This document shows positions 12,300 to 23,110 of a stretch of 64,000 bases of DNA, piece by piece. The notes under the pieces were generated by a model that was not told where the DNA came from, searched no databases, and was given only the letters and a program-made list of their open reading frames with translations. How positions within the stretch are numbered: position 1 is the first letter of the stretch; every line of letters begins with the position of its first letter. Both the position numbers and the translations under genes were made by a program. The DNA is from Rheum nobile (Eukaryota > Streptophyta > Magnoliopsida > Caryophyllales > Polygonaceae): positions 2,480,001 through 2,544,000 of the forward strand of contig WOAB01000563.1 in NCBI GenBank assembly GCA_027886185.1, in the 5' to 3' direction.

Positions 12300-12427
12300 T
12301 GCATATTGGTTTTGCACATCAAGCGTGTCCGTGCATGTTGGTTTTACACATCACGTATGTCCGTGCATGTTGGTTTTGCACATCAAGCATGTTTGTGCAT
12401 GTTTAACATGCACATCAAACCTGTCTG
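12300..12427. repeat. 32-bp tandem repeat, four units
   Basis: Units start at 12300, 12332, 12364 and 12396. The consensus begins TGCATGTTGGTTTTGCACAT and continues CAAGCATGTCCG. The fourth unit is the most diverged. The first 20 bases hold two inverted TGCA-type words, so each unit can fold weakly. No coding frame runs through the array. Confidence 0.85.
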
Positions 12428-12903
12428 TGCGAGAGCGTGAAGACGAGAGAGCTATGAAGAGAGAGAATAAGTTTTGGGTCATTTTTGTAATTTTTAATAA
12501 AATAAAAGTTGCATACTAATTTAAAAAAACATGCATAGTATAACCCATATTTTATTATAAGCCGGAATTGTAAAAATTACCGTTTGATAGCTTCTTGTAA
12601 AAATATTGATATTTAAAAATAAAATAGAACTTTTTAAAAAATAAAAAAGTGGTTAATGGAGGTTTATAACAGTAGTCAATTTAAAATCGTTTAAACTTTT
12701 GCTTAATCCAGTATTTGTTCAACTGTTAGTCAAAAACCCAACTTGCAGTCCATCATTTATCTTTTTCCTTTCTTTTCCAAATCTTTTCGACTCTCAAGAA
12801 CAATAGGTCCGTTAACCTCCATTTTCCCTTTCTTCCCCGAATTTGTTTCCTCAAGCCCTAAATCAATCGATTTTATTTTTAAACTTAAATCCCCAAATCG
12901 AGA
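12428..12903. other. AT-rich spacer upstream of the DUF1985 pseudogene
   Basis: AT-rich DNA with no reading frame of note. From about 12750 it becomes pyrimidine-rich (CTTTTTCCTTTCTTTTCC and TTTCCCTTTCTTCCCC), as a plant 5' untranslated leader would be, just before the ATG at 12904. Confidence 0.4.
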
Positions 12904-15633
12904 ATGGTGAAGACAAGATACTTGAAGTCGGCGAAAGCCAAAGAAGGCGAAGGTGTCTACTGTTGCGAATAGAAAGAGGGTTGAAGACCTAGAAGAACAA
13001 TCGGCAAAGGCGAAGTCGGCTACTGTGGCGAGTGGCAGAATGAAGAGAGCCTACAGCTCTTTAGAGGAAGAAGAATCACCCAGTCCAGTCGTTCCGGTAC
13101 ACAAGAAGAAATTGAGATTGTCGGAGGCTGGAGAACCCACATGCATGAGATCGAGGAAGGAGCCATCGAAGTCGGTTGGCGGGGTTAGTTCTCTTGAATA
13201 AGTCTTTACTTACCTGAAAAAAGTATAATTTTGTCTGAAATTTGTGATGCATGTTAGGTTTAGGTCTGGATAAACTGCATGCTAGTAATGAAAAACAAAG
13301 CATGAATTACTCTGTAAAAAACAGAGCATGGAGTGTTGTTGTGTGATATAACCTGAAAAACTTTGTAACTCAAATTATGTATGAAAAAGAAGTGGGAGAT
13401 GAAAGCTTCATAAAGTTTGATAAAGTGTTGTTGTGTGATATAACCTGAAAAACTTTACAACTCAAATTATGTATGAAAAAAGAAGTGAGAGATAAAAGCT
13501 TTATAAAGTTTGATAAAGTGTTGTTGTAAAGGGTTGTTGTGTGATATAACCTGAAAAACTTTGCAGCTCAAATTATGTATGAAAAAAGAAGTGGGAGATA
13601 AACGTTCATAAAGTTTGATAAAGTGTTGCTGTAAAGTGTTGTTGTGTGATATAACCTGAAAATTTGCATATTTCGCCTGACAAACACACACGTAGTCTGA
13701 AAAACATATATATTTAGATGTTTGATTAGAAAGTTATAGTATCCAGAATGACATGATAAATCCAAATTAAGGTGATTCATGTTGATACAAAATTGTAAGG
13801 GTTATGGTCTAGGGTAAATATCGTGACAGTGTAGAAATCATAATAGTCTGAGTGACCTAAAGAACTTTCATTTGGCCTGACAAAGTCTTATTTGTCCTGA
13901 AAAACATATATCTTACCTGACAAAGTAAGATGTCATGAAGTAAGATGGTGCCTTTTTTTCTTTATGTGAATATGAATGTCATGTATATGTGAATGTCATT
14001 CTTTACAAATAAAGTACAAGTGGCATTGTGAGGCGTTGTTTTTTGGTCGGATCAATCAAAATTCAAGGCTTCAATATCTGACTTGTACTGAGAACACATT
14101 AAGTCGTGCAGACTGGCAAATAGTTCTATAGAGGCCCTTTGGCCCAATTATAAAAATAATGAAGAACTTGAAGTTGTCTGCATAGTTGATTCACCATGTT
14201 TTGTTTAGGCAACTGGAGACAAAAAAAAGAAGTAGGAGACATGGTATGATCTTGGTGGAAAACCATGTAGGTTTTCAATGGAGGAGTTTAGACTTATAAC
14301 AGGACGGAATTGTGGCATGCCGGATGAAGAGGACACATTGGAGGATAAAAAAACAGTGTTTGATTTTTTTGGTGTGAGGAGTATTACAATCTCTGACCTT
14401 TTAACCAAGTTCATCTCGTATCGAGAGGACAATGTATTCAAGCTGAAGATGGATTTGTTGTTAATTTTTGAGGGTGTTGTACTGGGGGTGATAAAAAGAG
14501 GAAGGTCAAACCCTTGCATGTGAAATTGATCTAAGACTTGGATCGTTTTAATAATTTTCCATGGGGTAGAAGTGCTTATATTGACCTCCATCAAAGTCTG
14601 GTTACTGCTTTGGACACAAGACTGGACTCCGTTAAGGCTGCACTTGCAGTTTCTGACAAAGCCAAAGCAGGATACATCATAAGGGGTTTCCCGATGGTGT
14701 TTCAGGTAATGTGTTAGTAGTTGAATATGTAAAATTTTAGGTAGTATTTGTGGTCATGATTGTGGTTTAATTTTAATTATATTTGTTTCAGATATGTTTG
14801 TATGAGGCAGTGCCCCATATTGGCAGAACGTTTGCCCAGAAGCTTAATTAACATGTGCAACCCCGATGTGAGAGGTGGCTGAAAATGAGTAGGCAAAGCT
14901 TGGATTCGGTTACGGATGCCCTAGAGGGGACTTTTGCTGCTAAACAGATCCTTGCTGAGGAGGACGGAGAGGACTTGGGAGAAAGCTATTACTTCTCGGA
15001 GGAGGAAGAACACAAATCCTTGGATTAGATTGTTAAGTAGTTAAAGCCAAAAATAAAAATGGTTGGTAAAAAGGATAAGGGAGTTGGTAAGGGAGGGCAA
15101 GCTGTAAACATTGAGGGTTTGGACCAGAGACAATTGATGTATTGTATGAATGAATTGCTTGAAACGATGCATACTCTGAATGAAAAGCACGATTTGTTAA
15201 GGGGGGAAGTCCTTGAGTTAAAGAAGTTCATAAGAGGCAAAGCTCGTAGAATAATGGCTTCTTCATCCAGTGATGAAAGTGATGATGCCATTAGAGAACA
15301 CCAGGAGCCAGAGTCTAGGAAGATTAAAAGTGATGATGAACCTAACATTACACAACACCAGAAGAGCATGATGAAGGTGAAGTCAACAGATTAGAGTGAT
15401 AAGTCAGAGCATGAAGATCAAGAAGAGGAATCTGAAGATGACGAAGGGAATGAATCCAAAGAGGGAGAGTCTGATGAGGTATGCCCAACCTTTTCAGTTT
15501 ATATATGCACAGTTCAGTCCATATATGCACATTTCAAAACATATTTGCTTATTTCAGACCATATATCATTGTTTCAGGAGACAATGGATGAAGAACAAGA
15601 TGATGATGAAATTGTGTTAACTGGTGGACAATG
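12904..15633 (+). pseudogene. DUF1985-type mobile gene remnant
   Basis: Broken remains of a plant DUF1985 protein, a family often found with Ulp1-like protease genes carried by Mutator-like elements (established knowledge). ATG at 12904 opens a basic Lys/Ala-rich start, but the frame stops after 21 codons and continues in another frame (12953-13201). The DUF1985 core starts near 14248 (GGKPCRFSMEEF, then LITGRNCGMP) and runs to 14523. It shifts frame and resumes at about 14534 with DLDRFNNFPWGRSAY to a GT donor at 14706. The exon at 14792 (ICLYEAVPHIG) then stops at a TAA. Later pieces (15059-15394 and to 15633) are charged, Glu/Asp/Ser-rich and end at GGQ-stop. No Ulp1 protease domain is visible. 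At least three frame breaks make it non-functional. Confidence 0.65.
13333..13665. repeat. Imperfect ~92-107 bp tandem repeat, three units plus a partial
   Basis: Each unit begins GTGTTGTTGTGTGATATAAC, followed by CTGAAAAACTTT, CTCAAATTATGTATGAAAAA and CATAAAGTTTGATAAAGT. Units differ in length because an extra TGTTGTAAAG segment occurs in some. The array sits in what would be an intron of the DUF1985 remnant, and words such as CCTGAAAAAC and CCTGACAAAG recur to about 13925, so its diffuse edge is longer. Confidence 0.75.
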
Positions 15634-15649
15634 AGAGATGAAGAAGGTT

Positions 15650-16010
15650 GGATCACCCCCCATATGTAAAACACCGTTTTTCTTTTATATATAAAAAAGT
15701 TGTTTTATACATCGGTTTTACTTAACGAGTGTAAAAGAAAACCACACAATTCCATCAACAAATGCCTCACATGTGGGGGGAATTTTCTTTTATATATAAA
15801 AAAGTTGTTTTATACATCGGTTTTACTTAACGAGTGTAAAAGAAAACCACACAATTCCATCAACATAATATAACGACTTTTCCCATTTTCTACACCGGGT
15901 TAAGAACCGGTGTATAAAGTTATACACATCGGATCCGCTACGAATTTAGCTTTTACATCAAAGACACCGTTTTACGCCCAATGTAAAACACCGTTTTTAT
16001 TCAATGGGGT
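15650..16010. repeat. Short direct and inverted repeats with CATCGGTTTTA / ACACCGTTTT motifs
   Basis: A segment of about 85 bp beginning TTTTCTTTTATATATAAAAA at about 15677 is repeated at about 15784, both including TTTATACATCGGTTTTACTT and ending ATTCCATCAACA. ACACCGTTTT occurs at both edges (about 15671 and 15991), with ACACCGG and ACCGGTGT between. Repeated CATCGG/CCGATG words are typical of subterminal regions of plant CACTA elements, so this may be an end of one, but I see no CACTA terminus here. Confidence 0.5.
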
Positions 16011-17025
16011 AAGCAAAGTTTGGGATTTAGGATTATCGATACCCTATAATTTTCATATATATGATGTTGTAACCCATATATAGGTCATCCATGCCCTGTT
16101 ATGTCTTGTTTCAGAGTCTTGAGGGACCCTAAATCTCATACTCTAGAAACCCCAAGATAAGTAGGGTTTAAGACGAAACCGTGTGATTTCATACCCTATA
16201 ATTTGTAGCACATACGGCGTCCATATCATGTTTTGTCTTATTTCGGAGTCCTGAAGGATCCTTAATCTCATATCCTATAAACCCCTAGGTAAGCAGGGTT
16301 TGAGATTTAGGGTTATCAAAAACCTACAATTTTCATGTCCTATAATGCTTGAACCTATAGGGCGTCTATGCCTTATTTTGTCTTATTTCTTAATCTCAAG
16401 AACCCTAAATTTCATTCTCCAGAAACCCCAAGGTATGCAGGGTTTGGAATTTAGGGTTATCAAAACCGTATGATTTTATACCCCTATAATGATTATAACC
16501 CGTAGGGCTCCATGCCCTATTTTGTCTTATTTCGGAGCCCCGAGGGACATTTAATTTCATACCCTAAAAATCTCAGGGTATACGGGATTTGGAATTTAGG
16601 GTTATCGAAACCCTGTGATTTTTATACCCTATAATGCTTGTTACCCATAGGGCGTCCATGCCTTGTCTTGTTTGGAGTCCCAGGAGACCCTAAATCGCAT
16701 ACCCTAAAAACCCCAGAATAAGTAGATTTTGAGATTTAGGGTTATCTAAATCTTATGATTTTCATATCCTATAATGCTTGGAACCCATAGGGCGTCCATA
16801 CCATGTATTGTCTTGTTTTGGAGTCCCGGGGACCCTAAATCACATACCCTACAAACCTTAGGGTATTCAAGGTTTGGGATTTAGGGTTATTGAAACCCTA
16901 TGATTTTCATACCCTAAAATGTTTTACTATAAAGTGGAGTCTATACCGTGGGTTGTCTAGTTTCGGAATCCCGGGGGGGGGGGGGGGGGGGGGGGGGGGC
17001 TAAATTCCATACCCTACATACCTTA
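16011..17025. repeat. ~140-bp satellite-like array, about seven units, with telomere-like motifs
   Basis: Units of roughly 135-150 bp follow head to tail. Each holds variants of GATTTAGGGTTATC, then AAACCCTATGATTTTCAT, ACCCTATAATG, CCCATAGGGCGTCCATGCC, TTGTCTTGTTTCGGAGTC and GACCCTAAATC. The word TTTAGGGTT and its complement AACCCTAAA recur, so every unit carries at least one plant telomere-like heptamer. Units are well diverged, suggesting an old array. No coding frame crosses it. Confidence 0.8.
16973..16999 (+). repeat. Homopolymer of 27 G
   Basis: An uninterrupted run of 27 G lies in the last satellite unit, where the other units read roughly GTCCCGAGGGACCC. It probably grew by slippage from a short GGG tract and could form a G-quadruplex. 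Such a length is also a well-known site of sequencing and assembly error, so its exact size is uncertain. Confidence 0.85.
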
Positions 17026-17189
17026 GACTAAGAAACAACTCAAATTTAACATAAATTGAATATAGAATAGCTTACATGAACATGATTAATGTGAATATTA
17101 CATTCTCGATCCTAGTGTTACATTCATATTCATTACAATTATACTCTAAACTCAACTATACAAAAGGGTCTGGTGTACGACTAGCTTGC

Positions 17190-17345
17190 ACACATTAATG
17201 AAGTTAGGATTATATTATATTTAGTATAGCCGATATATAAATAATACGATTATGAAATTAAGATTACATTATACTTAGTATAATTGATATTCGAATAATA
17301 CATAAGGAAGTTATGATTACATTATACTTAGTATAACTGATATTC
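17190..17345. repeat. Left part of a ~55-bp tandem repeat array
   Basis: About three units of a repeat with the words GAAGTTAGGATTACATTA, TACTTAGTATAA, CCGATATTCGAATAATACGA. It is broken at 17345 by the CACTA element and continues at 23131. The DNA just before it (17026-17189) is AT-rich and shows nothing else. Confidence 0.8.
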
Positions 17346-17369
17346 GACTACTAGAAAACATGTTGTTTT

Positions 17370-17715
17370 AGGCGGTTTTTTAAATGCTTTTCGACGCTTA
17401 AAAGCGTCACAGTTTTTCTTCTCGATGCTTCATAAAAGTGTCAAGAATTCCAACGTCATGATTAGTCGACGGTTTCTTGCGTCGCCAATCTTGACGCTTT
17501 TTTGCGTCTAGAATGCATTCCCGACGCTTTGTAAAAGGGGACTGGTCGTCTTGGCGACGCTTATAAGTGTCGAGAATTGCACATTGTGCAACGCTTAAAA
17601 GCGTCGAGATTTGTCTCGCAAATCCCTCCAAATTTTTGTGACAATATAAAGCGTCGAGATTTTATTAGGCGCCAAGAATGTACTATTATATCTAGACGGA
17701 GAAAAGCGTCAACTT
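17370..17715. repeat. CACTA left subterminal repeats (AAAGCGTCGA motif)
   Basis: Many direct and inverted copies of CGACGCTT and AAAAGCGTCGAG occur here, for example TTCGACGCTTAAAAGCGTC near 17390 and ACGCTTAAAAGCGTCGAG near 17591. In CACTA elements such subterminal motifs bind the regulatory protein (TNPA in En/Spm) and are needed for transposition (family knowledge). Confidence 0.8.
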
Positions 17716-18233
17716 TGGATCAAAAAAAAAAAAAAGTAGCACCCCATTAGCACCAGAAGCTACTCTTCTCGGTTGGTCTGACCGAACCCTATCATGTCTC
17801 AGCTTAAGGCGACGAAGAAGATGGTGCCTTTTGAATTAGATTTGGCTGCTCACTTCTTACCTCTAACAAGCTTCATTGTTCACTGTTATTGCCGCTGCTT
17901 CGGAGGCAATCCCATTCATTGTCATGTTCGTTTTCTCCTCTTCATTCATGTCACTGGAACTTCTTTCTGAATCGGATGCTTTCGCATTTAGCTTCTCGTA
18001 TTCCAATCTATGCACTTCTAGTTGTCTTGCTACCTAATCAATACGGAATCACACAATGGGTTAGTGTAGGGATATACCAGTCTCAACCAGATCTGATAAT
18101 GTGTACCCTGATGATTAAAAAAACAAAAAACAAAGGTAAATATAATAACTTATTAATTAGATTATTCCATCATTTTAATGAAGGCATGATATGAATGAAG
18201 ACCGAATATTGATGTTAAGAATAAGGGCCAAAC
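17716..18233. other. CACTA interior without a recognised fragment
   Basis: Includes an A13 run near 17733 and a plus-strand open stretch (17889-18194) with no domain. On the minus strand it would lie downstream of the TBC fragment and could be its 3' end, but I cannot match it to that family. Confidence 0.35.
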
Positions 18234-18801
18234 CTTAAATAAGTAAGCTAATGGGAGCAGCTTATCAGGATCCATCACCTCCTTGGGAAAACTACGGAAG
18301 CTCTGTATGAGTGAGTTTCTCAAAAGGTAACTTCACATGATTAAAGAAAAGAAATTACTTTACAAGGGTAACATCGCATTATAATGAATCAAAATGAAAC
18401 AGACATTTATTAGTACCAAAATCACATATGAGTAACTAAAGGAAGCATTTTCCAATTTTAATATTTTAGAAGGAAGAAGTTTTTTATACATTATTTGCAA
18501 ACTTGTCCAAGGCTTCGTCTATCATGCTTGCCAACTAGGAAACTTACCAAGTCATCATGGCAGGATTTCAAGAGAGCTAAGCCAGCTCTGAAGACAATTT
18601 TAATGCCTTGCACAAAAAAGGGAGACAAAACATCAGTTTAAGAACATGATTTTGATCAAAAGTACGCGAGAGATGATCGGCCACATCAGTGGTGACTGGT
18701 GAGCAGCATTCACTAACCTCGTAGAGAAAGACATCCCAGATTCGAAGAGCCAAATGGAAGGGAAATGAATATGAGAAGATGGTTATGAACCATTGGCTTG
18801 G
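18234..18801 (-). pseudogene. Captured TBC (Rab-GAP) domain gene fragment, three exons
   Basis: Three minus-strand blocks in the right order spell part of a TBC domain, the GTPase-activating module for Rab proteins. Exon a, 18718-18801 (28 codons), includes SQWFITIFSYSFPFHLALRI and WDVFLYE and ends at a GT donor. Exon b, about 18548-18606, includes KIVFRAGLALLKSCHDDL with a GTAAGT donor; its acceptor is off by one base (CAAGGC where CAGGGC is expected). Exon c, about 18234-18336, starts VKLPFEKL, then shifts frame and resumes as SFPKEVMDPDKLLPLAY. Introns are kept, so the capture was from genomic DNA. The frameshift and damaged acceptor rule out a working product. The catalytic Arg and Gln fingers lie outside the piece. 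Confidence 0.8.
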
Positions 18802-19310
18802 CTAGCATACATGCTAGGTTTATCGACATTACAGACATATGTTCATTTCCCTGGTGCTAATTGATATTAGAAGTTAAAAATCTCAACATATAATCTCAAC
18901 AGATCACGCAGACAATCACGTCCAGTATACAAAAAGGAAATACATATATTTATTCAGATGTGATAAGCTTGTTTTTTAACAATGATTATAATTGGACGTA
19001 TAATAAATATTATAGTTTTAAGCCAATCCAAAGTTATAAATAATTTTAAAGCAACAATCAAAATTTGATGATGACTTCAGAGAATAAAGTTAGTAGACGT
19101 ATAATAAATAACAAAGAACTTGACAACTTTCAAGATTGCCTCTAAGAATGGTCATCCTTTAGGGATATCGATCTTTAAGTAATTTGTATCCGGACACTAC
19201 AATTGATAGGAAAAAAAATGTCGAAGTTAGAGACTAACAATTGGGAAAATGAGAATATATATACATGTAATATGAGAAGGCATATGCCCTCAGGTAAAAG
19301 AACATATAAC

Positions 19311-19394
19311 CTTGCCACCAATACGAAATAATTCCGCAAGATCATGGAACTGGCCATGAATATCACCACATATTGTCACAGAACACTTCACTGG
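19311..19394 (-). pseudogene. Captured exon of the PP2A catalytic subunit
   Basis: A single 84-nt minus-strand exon with an AG acceptor (TTTGCAG before 19394) and a GT donor at 19310 encodes 28 residues, including CGDIHGQFHDLAELFRIGGK. That is the GDxHG metal-binding motif of phosphoprotein phosphatases in the form typical of plant PP2A catalytic subunits. The next motif (GDxVDRG) and all other exons are absent nearby. The frame is intact and the splice sites look usable, but alone it cannot form an enzyme. Confidence 0.88.
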
Positions 19395-20083
19395 CTGCAA
19401 AAAAGGAAAAACTCGTTCATTATCTTAAATGCACATAGTTTGCTTTTAGCAAATTGGATCTAGTTCCCCTTATGGTAGGTTATATTATGCATGAGATACA
19501 TCAAGGAAAATATAACATAATTAATCACTACACCTTAAGCATGAGATCTAGTTTCCTATCAAATGATGAGCTTGGTATTATACCGACCGATGCACTACAC
19601 CTTAAGCATATATGGTAAACCATTTCAGTGTGATCATGATTGATGTCACCTGTACTGTTATATCAATGAATACTTATGATTGACCTCATATGGTAAACCA
19701 TTTCAGTGCAAGAGATACATCAATGAATACTTATGATTGACCTCATAATTAAGTGTATGGATAACTTTTTATTCTTTTCTCTTCAGGGTGATCATGATTG
19801 ATGTCACTTGTACTGTTATCACACATTAGGAAGACCCACATTAAATGGTTCATCAAACCAGAAATTAAATCAATTACTTCAACCCATGTGAAATCATTGA
19901 AGAGTTAGATAGATCCATTTGTCCATTTTAACACATTCAAGCAAAATTACGCAAAACACCTACCAAATTCAACACACAATTATGCAAAATTGTAAAAAAG
20001 ACCCACCAAATTTTACAGAAAACTAGACCAATCCAGGAAGAGAAAAAAGGGATCCATGACAAATATTTATAATTAGTAATTAA

Positions 20084-20283
20084 CTCAGTGACAACATCCT
20101 TAGCAGGCATGGCAATCACCATTACAAGGCACTCAGCAATAAGATTCTTGTGTTCTTTAAGGATGCATGGCAGCTGCTTTGTGAAGTAACTTCACCCTAT
20201 TCCAAAGATGAGTCCTTGCTCACAACTTCTGCGCTGCCTTGGCTAATTCCATCGCATTGTTCACCTCTTCTTGGGTGCATGTT
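20084..20283 (-). pseudogene. Captured fragment of NADP-dependent glyceraldehyde-3-phosphate dehydrogenase (ALDH11/GAPN)
   Basis: Minus-strand sequence reads CTQEEVNNAMELAKAAQKL, then a TGA where Trp is expected, then LWNRVKLLHKAAA. A shift of frame follows, and then ILKEHKNLIAECLVMVIAMP and AKDVVTEL. This matches the N-terminal helices of the non-phosphorylating NADP-GAPDH family as I recall it (QEEVN, LLHKAAAILKEHK, IAECLVKEIAKPAKD). The stop and an apparent 4-base insertion (ATGC) show decay. The end at 20084 reads GAG before TT, so the donor GT is lost or the capture was cut there. Confidence 0.7.
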
Positions 20284-20603
20284 GTTGGAAATTTAGAGCC
20301 CAAAAATTTCACATTGAATCACCACACAAATTTCAATGGTACAACTAGAAGTTGTTTAGCTCATTTTTTTGCATTTAGCATGCATTGTGATCAATTCAAA
20401 ATTAGTATACGGAAAAATCAGCAAGTGATCAATAATAAAGTATATGCATAAATTCTTAGAGAGGCAGACAAAGAATAAGCAAACAAGACACAACTACAAC
20501 TTCTTCCAAAGTTTCAAACATAACTAATTGCTTTAAATCGGCGCTAACTTAATAGGAGGCAATGATGAGTAGCATAAGACGTCATATTATCGATTTATCG
20601 TAC

Positions 20604-20760
20604 CTGTCCATAACCGACATCAACTCCATACACGAATGAAGCACCATGCCGAAGCAGGCAATCAGTAAGTCCTCCAGTGGACAATCCTGAATCAAGAGCA
20701 ACTTTGCCCTCTACATCAACACCCAATTGCTCAATTACAACTTCTAATTTAAATCCCGCT
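20604..20760 (-). pseudogene. Captured exon of a TlyA-like rRNA 2'-O-methyltransferase
   Basis: A 157-nt minus-strand exon bounded by an AG acceptor (GTTTAG) and a GT donor (CAG then GTACG) contains KVALDSGLSTGGLTDCLLRH, then GASFVYGVDVGYGQ. This is the SAM-binding GxSTGGFTDxLL region of TlyA/FtsJ-type methyltransferases. The family is named after a bacterial haemolysin but the plant proteins are rRNA methylases. The reading frame is open and the splice signals look intact. The N-terminal S4 domain and the rest of the methylase are not seen nearby, because the region just beyond (20850-22273) is a retroelement fragment. Confidence 0.82.
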
Positions 20761-20849
20761 CTAAACAAAAACACCATGAAAAATGAAGATACATATGATT
20801 TCCCTAAAATCAAGTCAAAAACTAAACCTTCTATTGAATATCATATGGG

Positions 20850-22273
20850 GGTTGATGCAATCCTACCCGTCCAACAATGGGTCGACTACGCGTCCTGCAA
20901 GGCCGCGCCCGTGGCGGCCCCCTTGGCCTCCCAACGCCTTTCTACTTATAGTATTTATGTTATTTTGAGATGCCTTTTATTATTAGACATTACTATGTTT
21001 GTTTTTCCAGGTTTAGTATTTACTATTTCGGGTGTGTGCTCCACATATGTTAACTGAGCTAGTCCAATAAGCGTATTTACTATTTCAGGCGTGTGCTCCA
21101 CTTATGTTAAGTGGGCTAGCCCAATAAGTATCTCGGCCCATCCGAGACGCCCTAGCTCTATTTAAAGCCAACTTTGACTTCATTTGTAATCACATTCAAG
21201 TTTAATCCAAATTGTCAAGTACAATGTTTATCCTCCTTCTTTGGGTTCGAGCATCACATATCCCTCTAATCTCTTCTCTTTCTCGTCGTTGGCCTCCATT
21301 CTTGAAGGCCATCATTTATCCGGTTACAAGAAGAGACAGAATGAGACTCCTTCGACCACGATCCGGCATCAAAGACGATCCGAGCCCTTCCCGAGCCCTT
21401 CGGATCGTATCAATTGATATCAGAGCCCAGTGGTTCAAGGTTTAGTCTTTTCATCTCTTACTTTCTCTCATACCATCACCCCAGCCTTCCGCCACCTTCA
21501 CCATTAAAGCCGAACTCGCATTCGCCCAGATTTCGTTCAAATATTTTTTTGTCTTTTCTGCAATTGTATTTCGTAATCTTGTAGAGAATTTCGATACGAG
21601 TCTATACATATAAAATTCATCCAAAACAGACATCGTTTGACCCCTCAAAAGGCCAAAAAACGCACCCTTCTTTGCTGCCAAAACCCTAGCCTCCGACCCC
21701 CCTTTCCGAAGCCCTAATTCGGCCCCCCTTTCCCTTTTCTTTTCCCTTTCCCTTTCTAAAATATTTGATTCCCTTAAAATCTTATCTTTGACCATAACAA
21801 AAAAGATTCTTTTCCCAAATAAAACAAACTTTCCCAACCCAAAACAAATCAATTAGCCAAATCTCATCCCATGATTTTCGCCAATCCCTAAAAATCCACC
21901 CTTTTCCAAACCGATTGTACAACTCATGGCTTGTCGACGCTCTGACTGGTGCCCACCCGAGCCCTTTTGCCTCAACAATCATCCTGTGGCCCGGACCAGC
22001 ACACGGTTGCTCCGTTGGCGCCTTGCCGGTTATGACGACTTCGAAGAGTTCTTGGAGTGGACTCGACATATGGCACACTACTTTAGCCAATGGGACTACA
22101 ACAAGTATGAGAAGTGCGACGTCGCCATTGATTGCTTCACCGGCTATGCCCTTGACTGGTGGTTTGACCTAGAGGATGATCGGTGGGACCGTAGTTGCCC
22201 TCCTATCGAAACTTGGGGACAACTCGTGTATGAAATGACACAGCACTTTCCCATCAGCAAACACTTTTCCTGA
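20850..22273 (+). mobile_element. LTR retrotransposon fragment (LTR end, primer site, gag start) nested in the CACTA element
   Basis: GC-rich coding-like sequence at 20860-20940 is followed by an LTR-like segment. In it a 65-bp unit beginning GTATTTACTATTTC is repeated (about 21008 and 21073). After it lies a degenerate initiator-Met primer site, TTGATATCAGAGCCC, at 21414-21428. A plus-strand gag-like frame, 21926-22273, includes DDFEEFLEWTRHMAHYF, the YALDWW signature typical of gypsy gag, and TWGQLVYEMTQHF. It stops early and lacks protease and pol. It sits between the methyltransferase exon and the right end of the CACTA element, so it either inserted there or was picked up with the host fragments. 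Confidence 0.65.
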
Positions 22274-22974
22274 ATTCAATAAAAGCAGCATCAAGAAAGA
22301 ACTTGCACTCCAAAAGCAAAGTACACTTGCTCATATCACGAAATTCAATGTTTTATTTCATTTATTCAGATTTTTATAGGTAAATGGGTCACAAATGCTA
22401 ATAGAATCCCATAAACATCAAACTATAAAGCCTGCAAAAATGCTAGTTGAATTAGAGCAGAAAAGAACTCAAAATCAAAGAAATGACTTGCCTTGCATAA
22501 TCCAAGATTGGATAAACTTACGGCTCTATTGCTGAAACCTTTCTAGGCAGACTTCATCTAGTCTTTTTTTTTCCTGAAATTATCAACTTACTACAATTAG
22601 GACAATAAACAGAATTTCAGGATGCCAAATGCAAAGAGAAAAGAATAAACAAACGCCGCTTGCTCGAAGCTGGAAAACAAGATGCTCGTAATCGTCGTCG
22701 CCTGCTCAAAATCGCCATAGCCTTCTCAAAATCGAGGCCTCGTCTCGCCGCCGCTGCCTGCTCGAAATCGCTATCGTTGCCTGCTCGAAATCGCCGCCAC
22801 CGCCTATATTGAATAACCCTTCCTCCGACTGTGTCTGGGATGGGAAATGTCTCGATGGTTTCACAATCGGGAACGAGAGATAACGAAAAGCAAAAGGATT
22901 GTTTTATATTTTTATCACTTTACTTGTTATTAGAATATATTTGGGTATAAGGGAATGCATTTGGTGATGCTTGT
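22274..22974. other. CACTA interior, no recognised fragment
   Basis: Mostly AT-rich. From 22690 to 22800 the word TGCTCGAAATCGC recurs in imperfect copies, giving a short GC-rich stretch that could be a captured 5' exon on the minus strand. No family is recognisable. Confidence 0.35.
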
Positions 22975-23110
22975 TTTTAACACATTGCGACAACAAAAAG
23001 CGTTGAAATTGTCGACGCCAAAAAGCGTCGAGAAAAGCGTCTAATGTGGCAGCGCGTCTGGTTTTTCCTTCGACGCAACGCGAAAGTGTCGATGGAAATG
23101 CGTCGAAAAT
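22975..23110. repeat. CACTA right subterminal repeats
   Basis: Copies of AAAAAGCGT, GTCGACGCC, AAAAAGCGTCGAGAAAAGCG and TTCGACGC mirror the motif set at the left end. This supports the two ends belonging to one element. Confidence 0.8.

Noticed and set aside
12300..12427. 32-bp repeats, considered as CRISPR-like
   Set aside because: Units abut without spacers and the DNA is plant nuclear.
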